Source: Roseiarcus sp963770035 | GTDB taxonomy: Bacteria; Pseudomonadota; Alphaproteobacteria; Rhizobiales; Beijerinckiaceae | Assembly: GCA_963770035.1 (NCBI GenBank) | Contig: CAVYON010000038.1 | Location: 254,917-318,916, forward strand | Direction of reading: 5' to 3' | Length of the DNA stretch: 64,000 nt | Shown: piece after piece, positions 33,505-43,031 of the stretch | Layout: the number at the start of each line of letters is the position of its first letter | How positions within the stretch are numbered: the stretch's first letter is position 1 | The notes under the pieces: generated by a model | What the model was told of the DNA's origin: nothing | What the model saw: only the letters and a program-made list of their open reading frames with translations | Database searches by the model: none | Program-made: the position numbers and the translations under genes

Positions 33505-35493
33505 TCAGACGAATTTGACCGCGCTCGGGTTGGCGGTGAGAGTTGCGGCGCTGACGCCGACAAGAGCGACGCTGTCGCCTCGGGTGTCGCCGATCATCAC
33601 GCTGCCGTTTGAGGCCGAGGAGGCATGGCTCAGGACCGCGGCCAGATCCTGGGCCTGGGTCATGGCGCCGGTGAGATAGGAGAAGTCGGAGGTCGACAGG
33701 ACAAGCCTGTCGGCGGTCGTTCCCGAGGCCGCAAAGCCGGAGATCGTATCCTTGCCGTACCCCGCGCTGAAGGCGAAGGTCTCCGCGCCGGCGTTCGCGT
33801 TGCCTGCCTGGATCGTCTCGTTGGCGTGGTAGGCGAGGCTGAACGAGCCGTTGCCGATCGCGAGGGTTTCGGACTGCCCGGACCGGGTGAGCGTGACGTT
33901 CTTCTGGTACAGGTCGATTTCGTTCGACGTTGCGCTGAAGTTCAGGTCGTCGGCCACGACGTTGCCGCCGTTGACGACCGATTGGTAGGCCGAATAGGCC
34001 CGCCCCTTGACGTTGGTGTAGAGGTATTCGAACGCCGAACCGGACCGGACGGTCGCAACAGAGAGCGCGGCGCCATTGGCGAGGTCGGTCGTGGACTGGC
34101 TGGCGGTGAGAGCGAAATTGGCCGCGGTGAGATTGAATTGGCCGCTGATGTCGATGGTCATGTCGGGCGAGGTGTCCCCGGCGAGCGCCACCTGGACGAC
34201 GGTCATGTTGTGGGTCGGATCCAGTTGGTAGCGCACCTGGGCGCCGGCGCTGGTGAAGGCGTTCGTGCCGATGAAGGTGAAGGCCTGCGTGCCGGCGGCG
34301 CTCAGGTTGGCGTCGATATGGCTGAGATCGATGACGTCCTTGGCGACGCCGAAATTGAAGTTGATCCAGTCCGGCCCGAAAGGCGTCGAGTTGGCGGGCG
34401 AGAGATAGGTGAAGATGTTGGCTCCCGGGCCTCCGAAGAAGAACTGCTTGCCGAAGCCGCCGACGAAATTGTTTTCGTGGAGGCCTCCCGTCAGGTGGGC
34501 GCTCGGGCTGCCGTACAGGGTCGTCGGGCCGGTCTCCGTTCCGGCGTTGATGGTGGCGGCGTTGGTCGAGACGAGGAGATTTGGCGTCGGCAGCCCCGCC
34601 GCGTTGTAAGCCGCCCATGCGGCGGTGGAGTAGGCGGAGTTGCCGTAGTCCAAGATGACGTTTCCGCTCATTGTCACGCCGGACATTGGACCCGGAAAGA
34701 AGTCGTCGTTATATACACTAAAGCCGAGGTAGTTGTTGGTGATGGAGATATTGCTGAACGTGCCCGTTCCCATGTTGCCGGCGTCGATGACGGCCGAACC
34801 GCCGATCAGGTAGTTGCCGGTCACGGTCACATTGCTGGTGGTGACTTCGTTCATAGCGGTGATGCGAACGCAATCGTTCGAAAAGGAGACGGAGTTCGGG
34901 TTCAGTGTCCAGTCGATGAAATTGTTCGAGATGGTCATCGGCGCCGTGCTGTCGTTGATCGTGATCGCGTCCGGATGGAGACCGGTGCTCGCGTAGCCCG
35001 CTCCGGAGAAGTAGTTGCCGGAGATGAGGCCCCCGCCGTTCACATCGATGCCGTCGGATGGCGTGTCGAGAAAGCGATTGTTGGTGACGGTGATCCGGGT
35101 CTTCGACGTTATCCACATGCAGAGTGGAGAGGGGATACCTTCGCCGTCGAACGTGCAGTTGGTTACGGTCGTATTGGTTCCCTGGTTGACCTGGATGGCG
35201 TCGTACCCGGTCGTGGCGGCGAAGCTGCAGTTCTCGATCGTGATATTGCTGGCGCACACAGCAATGGTCGCATTGCCGAAGTCATAGCCGCTGACGGTCG
35301 CGCCGGCTTGGCCAATAGAAACCACGTTGGTTTTGGCGTTGTAATACAAGGGGCCGCCGGGAGAGGTGGGGATCGAAGAGAGCGGCTTGAGCGAGGCGGC
35401 CGCGAGCGGATTGCCTGCCGGCGTATCGATCCCGGGGAGTTGCACTCCCGGATCCGCGTTGCGAAGCAACTGAAGTTCGGCGCTCGTGTACAT
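33505..35493 (-). CDS. right-handed beta-helix repeat protein with RTX-like C-terminal domain
   Basis: This 662-residue protein lacks a signal peptide. Residues about 60-300 are short repeating strands (NITIENCSF, NTTVTNCTFDGE, TRITVTNNRFLDTPSDGIDVNGG, LISGNYFSGAG, MTISNNFID, NVTVTGNYLIGG, NISITNNYLGF), a parallel beta-helix as in pectate lyase-like surface proteins. Residues about 340-460 (NNFVGGFGKQFFFGGPGANIFTYL, WINFNFGVAKDVIDLSHIDANLSAAG) resemble the C-terminal calcium/secretion domain of serralysin-type proteins, suggesting type I secretion. Two further beta-rich repeats follow to KFV. It is the only large intact cargo gene inside the IS region. Substrate and role are unknown. Confidence 0.8.
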   Translation of the reverse strand: MYTSAELQLLRNADPGVQLPGIDTPAGNPLAAASLKPLSSIPTSPGGPLYYNAKTNVVSIGQAGATVSGYDFGNATIAVCASNITIENCSFAATTGYDAIQVNQGTNTTVTNCTFDGEGIPSPLCMWITSKTRITVTNNRFLDTPSDGIDVNGGGLISGNYFSGAGYASTGLHPDAITINDSTAPMTISNNFIDWTLNPNSVSFSNDCVRITAMNEVTTSNVTVTGNYLIGGSAVIDAGNMGTGTFSNISITNNYLGFSVYNDDFFPGPMSGVTMSGNVILDYGNSAYSTAAWAAYNAAGLPTPNLLVSTNAATINAGTETGPTTLYGSPSAHLTGGLHENNFVGGFGKQFFFGGPGANIFTYLSPANSTPFGPDWINFNFGVAKDVIDLSHIDANLSAAGTQAFTFIGTNAFTSAGAQVRYQLDPTHNMTVVQVALAGDTSPDMTIDISGQFNLTAANFALTASQSTTDLANGAALSVATVRSGSAFEYLYTNVKGRAYSAYQSVVNGGNVVADDLNFSATSNEIDLYQKNVTLTRSGQSETLAIGNGSFSLAYHANETIQAGNANAGAETFAFSAGYGKDTISGFAASGTTADRLVLSTSDFSYLTGAMTQAQDLAAVLSHASSASNGSVMIGDTRGDSVALVGVSAATLTANPSAVKFV

Positions 35494-35507
35494 GACAGGC
35501 CTTTCGA

Positions 35508-37343
35508 CTAATCGGAGCTTCTTTCTTTCACGAAGCGTAAGCCATTGATCTCGCTCGTGGCGAGCGGTTTTGGGGTTGCCGCTACTGGGTACAGGCGATG
35601 GGGAATCCGAGGAGGTGGAAAGCCTTTTGTTGGATCGGGGTCGGGCGGCTGAGGATGGTGAAGGGGCGGTCCGGCGCGCCCGCGGTCACGACGGTGTTGC
35701 GCGCGAGGGTCGCGAGATCGGCGAGCAGGCTCTGGAAGCGAGTGGACCGGGGCGCCGTCGGGCGTGCGTCCGGTGGCGCTTTTTGCGAGGGCGGCGGGGG
35801 AGCGCTGCGCCTTGGCGACCGGGCTGTCGCGCAGGGCTTCGGCGGCTTCCTTGTCGTCGTCGTCGTAGAGCATCGGGGCGAGGCGCGCCCGCATGCGCCA
35901 CTCGACGTAGTAGGCCAGCATGCACAGGAACACGTGGGCGCGGACGCGATCCTCGAGCCAGTGATGGATCGGGCGGACATCCAGGTCGACCGTCTTCAGG
36001 CATCGAAAGGCGCGTTCCACCATGGACAAGGATTTGTATGTCTTGACCGCGGTTTCGTCGGCGAGGGTCTGTTCGGGCAGGCTGGTGCGCACGGCGTAGA
36101 GGCCGTCGAGGGCAGCCTCTTGCGCGATCTCATCGCGCTTTCGGGCGAAGGCGAACCGGTCGTCGGCGATCGTCAGCTCGAAGTGCTTGGCCATCTTGTG
36201 CTTGTCGAGCACGGCGCCGACGGCCATGCCGATCTCGGCCGCGCCGCGTAAGGGGCGGGTCTTGCGCGTGACGCTGGCTGTGATTTTGGCCAGATCGCGC
36301 TCGGTGGCGGCGAGGAGGTCCTCGCGCTTTCTGGCGCGCTCGCGCGCGAGATCGGGGTTGCGGCAGACGATCAGCCGCTCGCCGGGAAAGTCGGGCGAAG
36401 TGATCGCCGCCATGTCGCGCTGGTCGAACAGCGACATCTGCAGATGGCCGCCGCCGACCAGCTCCTTGAGCGCGGGGGCGCGCAAGGCGGTGATCCAGTC
36501 GAGCCCGGCCGGACGCAGGTCCTCGTCGATGCGCGCCTGAGTGATCATGCCGCGATCGCCGACGAGAACGACGTGGTCGATGGCGAAGCGGCGCTTGAGC
36601 TTGGCGACCTGATCGGCCAGGGTCATGGGATCGCCGGTGTTGCCCTCGAACACCTCGATGGCGACGGGGCAGCCGTCGGGCGCGCACAGAAGGCCGTAGA
36701 CGATCTGCAGCTTGCCCTTCTTGCCGTCGCGGTTGTAGCCGCGTTTGGCCAGAGGGCAGCAGCGGCCTTCGACGTAGCTCGACGAGACGTCGTAGAGCAC
36801 CAGCGTCCCGCTTTTCAGATGGCGCTTTGCGATCGTGGTCTCGATCGCGCCCTGACGCTCGAGGAGCCAGTCGAGCGCGGCGTAGAGTTCGTCCTCGTGG
36901 ACGTCGCCGAGGCCCAATTCGACGCCGAGGCTGGATGCGGCGGTGACGGGATCGAGCGCCCTGGCGGTGGCGAGTTTCGACGCCGGGGCGATGATGCGGC
37001 TGACGATCATGGCCAGGACGAGGTCGACCGGCCGACAATTCTCGGGATCGGACCCGCGCGCTTGCTTGGGTCCGATGATTGTGTCGAGGCCGATGGCGCG
37101 CGTCGCGCCCAACACGGCGGCGACGGCCCCATGCGGCAACGAGCGCTCGACGACGAAGGGCTGCTCGCCCGGCGGCAGCACGACCCCGCCCTTGAGGACG
37201 CCGCGCAGCCCTTCGACGTGCTCGGCCGGCCAATGGGAGAGGTTGAGCAGCGTGCGCTTCCGTATCCTCCCGCCGTCCCGATAGCTCTCGCGCAGCAGGA
37301 TCGCCGGTGGGGAGCCGCGGTTGGGGACGGTTTCGATATACAT
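35508..37343 (-). pseudogene. IS1634-family transposase, C-terminally frameshifted
   Basis: An open frame of 611 codons encodes an IS1634-type transposase: MYIETVPNRGSPPAILLRESYRDGGRIRKRTLLNLSHWP, LVLYDVSSSYVEGRCCPLAKRGYNRDGKKGKLQIVYGLL, HVVLVGDRGMITQARI and YKSLSMVERAFRCLKTVDLDVRPIHHWLEDRVRAH. Near 35745 the frame slips: the other minus frame continues FQSLLADLATLARNTVVTAGAPDRPFTILSRPTPIQQKAFHLLGFPIACTQ and stops at 35582, the normal family ending. The out-of-frame tail makes activity doubtful. Confidence 0.85.
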
Positions 37344-37395
37344 GGACGCAGGATAGCTGAGAAACTCGCAAAATCAACAAAAATATCCGATTTAC

Positions 37396-37824
37396 ATGGC
37401 TACACTTTCACCCCTCGCCAGCCCCAAAGATGCGCAAAATCAGAGACTTGACCCTCGCGAAAGAAAGAAGCTCCGGCTAGAGGCGGCCGACGCCTTCCTC
37501 CGCGACGTCTATCTGCCCGCCTACAATGCGCGCTTCGCCGCGCCGCCGGCCGCGCCGGGCTCGGCCTTCGTTGCGATCCCGGGCGTCGACCTCGACGAGA
37601 TCCTGTGCGTCCAGGAGGAGCGCCAGGTCGGCAACGACAATTGCGTTTCCTTCAATAGGCTCAAACTGCAAATCCCGGAAAGTCCCCTGCGTCCACACTT
37701 CGTCAAGGCGAAGGTCAAAGTCCACCTCTACCCGGACGGCTCCCACGGCCTCTTCCTCGGGCCACGGTGCATCGGCCGGTACGACGCACAAGGAGCGATC
37801 AGGGACGTGAAAAGCGCCGCTTAA
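37396..37824 (+). pseudogene. ISNCY-type transposase C-terminal fragment
   Basis: The frame from about 37440 reads RLDPRERKKLRLEAADAFLRDVYLPAYNARFAAPPA, then DLDEILCVQEERQVGNDNCVSFNRLKLQIPESPLRPHFVKAKVKVHLYPDG and FLGPRCIGRYD. This is the C-terminal end of rhizobial integrase-core (ISNCY) transposases. The catalytic part is absent, cut at the IS1634-like element on the left. Confidence 0.7.
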
Positions 37825-37842
37825 ATCCGCTCGGCGGCGCGG

Positions 37843-37889
37843 CCTGTGGACATGTGGACGACGCTTCGCCTCGCCCACATGCCCACAGG
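37843..37889. repeat. imperfect hairpin downstream of the ISNCY fragment
   Basis: CCTGTGGACATGTGG (37843-37857) faces CCCACATGCCCACAGG (37874-37889) across about 16 bases, with one or two mismatches. It follows the fragment's stop and may be an element end or a terminator; no T run follows. Confidence 0.5.
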
Positions 37890-37945
37890 AGAACAGAACC
37901 AGAAGAAGCGGACATTTGGTGTGCTACCAAAACCGGACAAGTTAA

Positions 37946-38701
37946 TTCGCTGTCGACACCGATGCCGCGCTCTCGTCGCCGGCGAATGACGACGGCCATG
38001 ACGACGAGCGCGGGAACAAGACCGGTCCGGAAACGCGGAAGAAGCGCAACCGCAACATCGGGGCCTTGCCCAGGCATCTCCCCTGCGTCGATGTGATGAT
38101 CGAGCCGGAGACGACGAGGTGTCCCTGCTGCGCGGGCGCGTTGCACCGCATTGGCGAGGACGTCAACGACGTGGTCGATCGAGTTCCCGCGGTGCTTCGG
38201 ATCCTGCGCACCATCCGCCCAAAATACGCGTGTCGGGCCTGCGAGGGCGCGGTGGTTCAGGCCAAGGCGCGCCCGCGCCTGATCGAGAGCGGCATGGTCT
38301 CGACGGCCGTCGTCGCATGGATTGCCTCGGCGAAGTTCGCCTGGGGCTCGACGCTGTATCGCCAGGCGCAGATCCTTGCCGGCGATGGCCTCGCCATCGA
38401 CCGCCAGACGCTGGCGCGCTGGATGAAGCAGGCGGCGTGGATGGTGAAGGGCCTGTATGACCTGCAACTCGCGGCCATGCACAGTCATCCCCGCCTGTTC
38501 TGCGACGAAACGCCGGTGCGGGTGCTCGATCCTGGGCGAGGCCGAACAAAAGTCTGCCAGTTCTGGGCGCATGCGACGGATGACAGGTCATGGAAAGGGC
38601 CGGCGCCTCCGGCGGTCGCCTATGTCTTCGCAGGCGGTCGGGGCAAGAAGGAGATCCTTACCCAACTGACCGGCGCGAAGAGGCCATACGCGATCTCATA
38701 G
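37946..38701 (+). pseudogene. IS66-family transposase (TnpC) internal fragment
   Basis: The frame opens after a stop at 37943 and gives RKKRNRNIGALPRHLPCVDVMIEPE, the zinc-finger-like RCPCCAGALHRIGEDVNDVVDRVPAVLRILRTIRPKYACRACEG, then WIASAKFAWGSTLYRQAQILAGDGLAIDRQTLARWM and RLFCDETPVRVLDPGRGRTKVCQFWAHATDDRSW. This is the IS66 zinc finger plus the start of the DDE domain. Both ends are missing; the right end meets the IS630 element near 38701. Confidence 0.88.
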
Positions 38702-39862
38702 GTATCGCGGGATTCCTCGCCCTTCCGGAAATCGTTTGACCGAATCAGCGGGTCGATTCCAATCGCCGGGTGAAGACGAATCGAAATTTCCTCAGCCCGG
38801 CGGATCGGGCCATCCTGACGGAGATCGCCAAGGACGGGCTGGAGGAGAGCCGCATTACCCGTCGGGCGAACGCCATCCTTCTGCTCGACAAGGGATGGTC
38901 CTACGCCGAGGTCGCCGAAGCGCTGTTCATCGACAATTCGACCGTCCGTGCCTGGTTCAAGGCCTACAACGAAGGCGGCGTCGAGGGGCTCATCCTGTTC
39001 GACCTGAAGGGCGGAACCAGCCCGCTGTCGCCTCCCCAGATCGACGAATTGCGCGCCTGGGCGACGGAGGTGCTGCCGACGTCGACTACCGAAATCGGGC
39101 AGTTCATCCTAGAGAAGTTCGGTGTCGACTATGGCCGCTCCGGGCTGATCAAGCTGATGAACCGGATCGGCTTTGACTGGAAGAAGCCGGAATCCGTGCC
39201 CGGCAAGATCGACGTGGAAACCCAGCAGAAGTTCATCGACGCGCACGAGGACTTGCGCAACTCGCTCGGCCTGGACGAATCCGTCGTCTACGTCGACGCC
39301 GTCCATCCGACCCACCAAGCTCAGCCGGTGGGACGCTGGCTGCCGCGCGGACAGCGCTGCGCGCTCCCCTCGGCGTCGGGGCGCGACCGGCTGAACCTGC
39401 ACGGCGCGATCGATCTGGAGACCGGACAGACCCGCATCATGGACGTCGAGACCGTCGACGCGACAAGCACGATCCACTTGTTCGAAGCGCTGGAGAACGC
39501 CCAGTCGACGATGAGCCGCATCCACGTCTTCCTCGACAACGCCCGCTACCACCACGCCAAAGCCGTCCAGGAGTGGATGCAGCAGCCGGGACGGCGCATC
39601 GTCCTGCACTTCGTGCCGACCTACTGCCCCCACCTCAACCCAATCGAACGGCTGTGGAAGGTGATGCACCAGAACGTCACCCACAACAAATGCTACGCCA
39701 AATTCCGCGATTTTGCCGAAGCCGTGCTCGGCTTCCTGCGCAAGACCGTGCCGGAGCGGTTCGACGAATTCTCGTCGTCCATCACCGACAATTTCCGCGT
39801 CATCAACCCGAAGGACTTTCGGATCCTCGCGTGACGCCGCTATAGAAATCCCGACGGCCTGA
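38699..39862 (+). mobile_element. IS630-family element, second type
   Basis: A full transposase lies between flanks that both hold TA and a weak inverted match (CGGGATT near 38709 and its complement near 39848). The limits are approximate. It separates an IS66 fragment from a TniA-like fragment. Confidence 0.6.
38770..39834 (+). CDS. IS630-family transposase (GTG start)
   Basis: This intact 354-residue transposase starts at GTG 38770. The N-terminal HTH region is ITRRANAILLLDKGWSYAEVAEALFIDNSTVRAWFKAYNEGG. The DDE core has VVYVDAVHPTHQAQPVGRW, IHVFLDNARYHHAKAVQEWM and FVPTYCPHLNPIERLWKVMHQNVTHNKCY. It differs from the broken IS630 at 29453, so two separate IS630 lineages are present. Confidence 0.92.
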   Translation: MKTNRNFLSPADRAILTEIAKDGLEESRITRRANAILLLDKGWSYAEVAEALFIDNSTVRAWFKAYNEGGVEGLILFDLKGGTSPLSPPQIDELRAWATEVLPTSTTEIGQFILEKFGVDYGRSGLIKLMNRIGFDWKKPESVPGKIDVETQQKFIDAHEDLRNSLGLDESVVYVDAVHPTHQAQPVGRWLPRGQRCALPSASGRDRLNLHGAIDLETGQTRIMDVETVDATSTIHLFEALENAQSTMSRIHVFLDNARYHHAKAVQEWMQQPGRRIVLHFVPTYCPHLNPIERLWKVMHQNVTHNKCYAKFRDFAEAVLGFLRKTVPERFDEFSSSITDNFRVINPKDFRILA

Positions 39863-40107
39863 AGGGCAGGACGTCTCAGAATTGGCTTGGGAGCTCGGGC
39901 TCAGCCGCGCGACGACCTATCGGATGATCCGCCTGTTCCGGGCGGCCGGCACGGTGACGTCTTTGATGGATCGAACGCGGGGTCGGCGCCACGGCTTTCG
40001 CGTGCTCGACACGGCGCGCGAAGAAATCATCCGACAAACCATCACGAGCTTCTATCTGAAGCCGACCCGCCCGCCGTTTTCGAGACTGTGCCGCCAGGTT
40101 CAAGTTA
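39855..40107 (+). pseudogene. TniA/Mu-type transposase N-terminal fragment
   Basis: The frame reads DVSELAWELGLSRATTYRMIRLFRAAGTVTSLMDRTRGRRHGFRVLDTAREEIIRQTITSFYLKPTRPPFSRLCRQVQ, the N-terminal HTH region of Mu/TniA-like transposases. It ends where the first ISAzo13 element begins; no catalytic domain remains. Confidence 0.65.
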
Positions 40108-41148
40108 GGCGACGCCCGAAAACTGGTGAATTGGGTTGGGCGTTCTACTGGCGTGGGCTGTTTGCAGGATTCCAGTCGCCGGGGCTGAAGGTCTATAGCC
40201 GATAGATGATCGACGAATTACCGCTGCGAGCCCGTTACGAAGCCCTTCGTTCCTCTCTGAACGAACGGGGCCGGCGGTTGAACGCGGCGGCGGAGGCGAA
40301 GGCGGCGGGCTACGGTGGGGTTGCGGCGGCGGCGCGCGCGACGAAGGTCGCCCGCAGCACGATTGGACGCGGTCTGAAGGACCTGCAGGACCCCGGTTCA
40401 TTGACAGGAAAGGTGCGGCGGAAAGGCGGCGGCAGCCCTCGGTTGACAAGCAAAGATCCGACGCTGCTGGCGGACTTGCAACGATTGCTCGAGCCCGCGA
40501 CGATGGGCGATCCGATGCGGCCATTGGTATGGGTGTCCAAGAGCCACGACAAGCTGGCGACGGCGCTTCGCCAGACGGGTCATAAGGTGAGTTCGTCGAC
40601 CATTCCCAAGCTGTTGGCGGAGTTGAAATACTGCCGCCATTACAATCGGAAGACCAAAGAGAGCGGCAAACATCCCGATCGCGACGCGCAGTTCGAATAT
40701 ATCAACGCCAAGGTCGAAGCGTTCCAGGCAGCCGGCGAACCCACGCTATCGATCGACGCGAAAAAGAAGGAATTGCTCGGCGAATTCAAGAACGGCGGCA
40801 GCGACTATGGGCCGCAAGGCCAGCCGATCGAGGTCAATACCCACGATTTCGAAGACAAGGAGCTCGGCAAGGTCGTCCCTTACGGCGTCTACGACATCGG
40901 CGCCAACCTCGGCTATGTCAGCCTCGGAATCGACCACGATACCGGGCAATTCGCCGTCAACGCGGTTCGTCTATGGCTCGAACAAATCGGCCGCCGGCTG
41001 TATCCTGGCATGAAGCGCCTGATGATCACGGCCGACGGCGGCGGCTCCAACGGTTCACGCTTGCGTCTGTGGAAGTTGGCGCTCCAGCAACTTGCCGATG
41101 AAACCGGGCTGATCATCCAGGTCTGCCACTACCCGCCGGGGACATCGA

Positions 41149-43031
41149 GGGGAGTAGGCCGAAGGAATTGCACCTCCGGCCTCTCGCAGAACGGTGCGTG
41201 AGTTTCTCGACTCACACCGCTCCCATCAGGCAAACGCGCCGATACTGCTTTGATGCCAATGTACGAACAGTCTGCGCCGCTTGTTGGCAATGGAACCAAT
41301 CATTTGGCCAGCCTGTATTTTGCGTCCTGCATAGCGCTTGTACTTCCGCATCGCCCACGCGATCAATGTGGCGTTGACGTACTTCCACACCGAATGCAGT
41401 GCTGCTGGGGAGTAGCGGCCATAGTAGTTCAACCAACCCTGTAGGATGGGGTTGATATCTCTGGCGATATCCGTCAACCGCACATGTGTACGTCTGCGTA
41501 GTTTTAGCTCCCGGATTTTCTGCCGCATGGCTTTGAGGGATGACGCGCTGGCTTGAGGTCCATATCCCGTAAACAGTTTGCGATTACGATTTATGGCTGC
41601 CTTGGTCCTGAAGCAGTATCCGAGGAAGTCAAACTTCGTATTCGGATAATGGCCTTTGCGTCGCCCGTCCTTGCAGTAGACGATCTTGGTCTTTTCCGGA
41701 TGCATTTCTAGTTGGCATTCCGCCAGCCGAGTTGCCAGCGCTGCTTTCATAGCAAGAGCTTCGGCTTCGGTTCGGCAGTGCACCAATCCATCATCTGCAT
41801 ACCGGCACCATGGAAGGTCCCGATACTCTCGCGCCATCCAAGCATCAAACGCGTAGTGCATGAACAGATTCGCCAGCACTGGACTGACAACACCGCCCTG
41901 AGGAGTTCCACGGGTTCTTTCCACCCGCCTTCCTTCCTCAAGTTCCATCGGCGCCTTCAGCCACCTCTCGATGTACAGAAGGACCCATGTGCACTTTACG
42001 TGTTTGCGAACGGCGCGCATGAGCAACGTGTGGTCAATGTTATCAAACAGGCCGCGGATGTCGAACTCTAAAACCCAGTCATGCTGCCGACATCGCCGGC
42101 TCGTGGTTTCTATGGCATCCAACGCCGACTTGTTGGGTCGATACCCGTAGGAATCCGCCATGAAGAGGGGTTCCAGAGTCCTTTCCAAGACTTGCTTAAC
42201 CACCATTTGAGCCACACGATCCGCCACTGTGGGCACACCTAAAATGCGCTGTCCGCCCGTTTTTTTAGGAATGGCGACAGCGCGTACCGGTGGTGGAAAG
42301 TAGCAGCCAGAACTCATCCGATTCCAGATCTTATAGAGGTTCCTCATCAGATCTTTGTCGAATTCCTCAAGCGTCTGCTTATCCACTCCGGCTGCACCCG
42401 CATTGGCTTTGACCGCCTTGTAGCCGTCGTACACTAGCCTCTTGTCAATATTGAACGGCTTCATCTTTGTTGCATCCATCGCTTCATCCCGTTTCCGGTT
42501 GCACGGTGAATCAACCACCTGACCCGATCCCTTTGCTCCGACCCCATTACCGGGTCTTCATCGCTCGTACGGACCGGTCCGCCCCAGTGCTCCACGTCGG
42601 TACGCTCGCCTCGTGGCTTCAACCACTTGCACTTCTCCCTTGGCATTGAAGCGACTGGTTCCTGCAGTTCCGTTTGAAAGCCTGTGTCAGATTCACGCCC
42701 CCTTTACGCCGGTCGCCACCTGCCCAGTAATCAGGGCTCCCGGCAGGCTTCTCCCAGAAGTTCCACTCGCCTCTGGTTTCGACGACAATTTGATCCTAAC
42801 GACGCGTCAGCGGAAGGTTTGCTTGCGCTCGTCTCTCTGACACTTACCAGCACAGGTAGTCCCCGAGCTTCAACCCCAACGCTCACCACCGCGACTCTTA
42901 ACCGCAGCGGCTTGGGGTGGTTTGACACCTACTCCTGAAAGTCGATGCCGATGGGCCGTCCATCATCTTTCAATCAGCTTCCATATGATTCCGGGCATTA
43001 CTCCTTTCCTTCACATGTTTCTGCAGCACAC
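41149..43031 (-). mobile_element. group II intron, inserted antisense to the ISAzo13 transposase
   Basis: Read on the minus strand the intron begins GTGTG at 43031, the group II 5' consensus. A domain V hairpin with GAAA loop lies at 41188-41222 (GAGCGGTGTGAG pairing with CTCACGCACCGTTCT). The 3' side ends about GGCCTACTCCCC at 41149; AC of the CTAC could be the true last two bases. The RT gene is inside. Non-coding domains I-III occupy about 42480-43031. Confidence 0.85.
41226..42479 (-). CDS. ltrA: group II intron reverse transcriptase/maturase
   Basis: This RT-maturase has 417 aa from ATG 42479 (a GTG at 42518 would add 13). The RT core shows VRAVAIPKKTGGQRILGVPTVADRVAQMVVKQVLE, DSYGYRPNKSALDAI, LEFDIRGLFDNIDHTLLM, RTRGTPQGGVVSPVLANLFMHYAFD and the catalytic YADD in WCRYADDGLVHC. 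The C-terminal maturase domain (DINPILQGWLNYYGRYSPAALHSVWKYVNATLIAWAMRKYKRY) follows. No HNH endonuclease is attached, so mobility would use nicked or single-stranded target. Confidence 0.95.
   Translation of the reverse strand: MDATKMKPFNIDKRLVYDGYKAVKANAGAAGVDKQTLEEFDKDLMRNLYKIWNRMSSGCYFPPPVRAVAIPKKTGGQRILGVPTVADRVAQMVVKQVLERTLEPLFMADSYGYRPNKSALDAIETTSRRCRQHDWVLEFDIRGLFDNIDHTLLMRAVRKHVKCTWVLLYIERWLKAPMELEEGRRVERTRGTPQGGVVSPVLANLFMHYAFDAWMAREYRDLPWCRYADDGLVHCRTEAEALAMKAALATRLAECQLEMHPEKTKIVYCKDGRRKGHYPNTKFDFLGYCFRTKAAINRNRKLFTGYGPQASASSLKAMRQKIRELKLRRRTHVRLTDIARDINPILQGWLNYYGRYSPAALHSVWKYVNATLIAWAMRKYKRYAGRKIQAGQMIGSIANKRRRLFVHWHQSSIGAFA

Noticed and set aside
33625..35511. 628-codon plus-strand frame opposite the beta-helix gene.
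   Set aside because: Arg/Gly/Val-rich shadow; the minus strand has the repeat structure.
42613..42938. Small plus frames in the intron's 5' half.
   Set aside because: They lie over the non-coding intron RNA domains and have no family signal.
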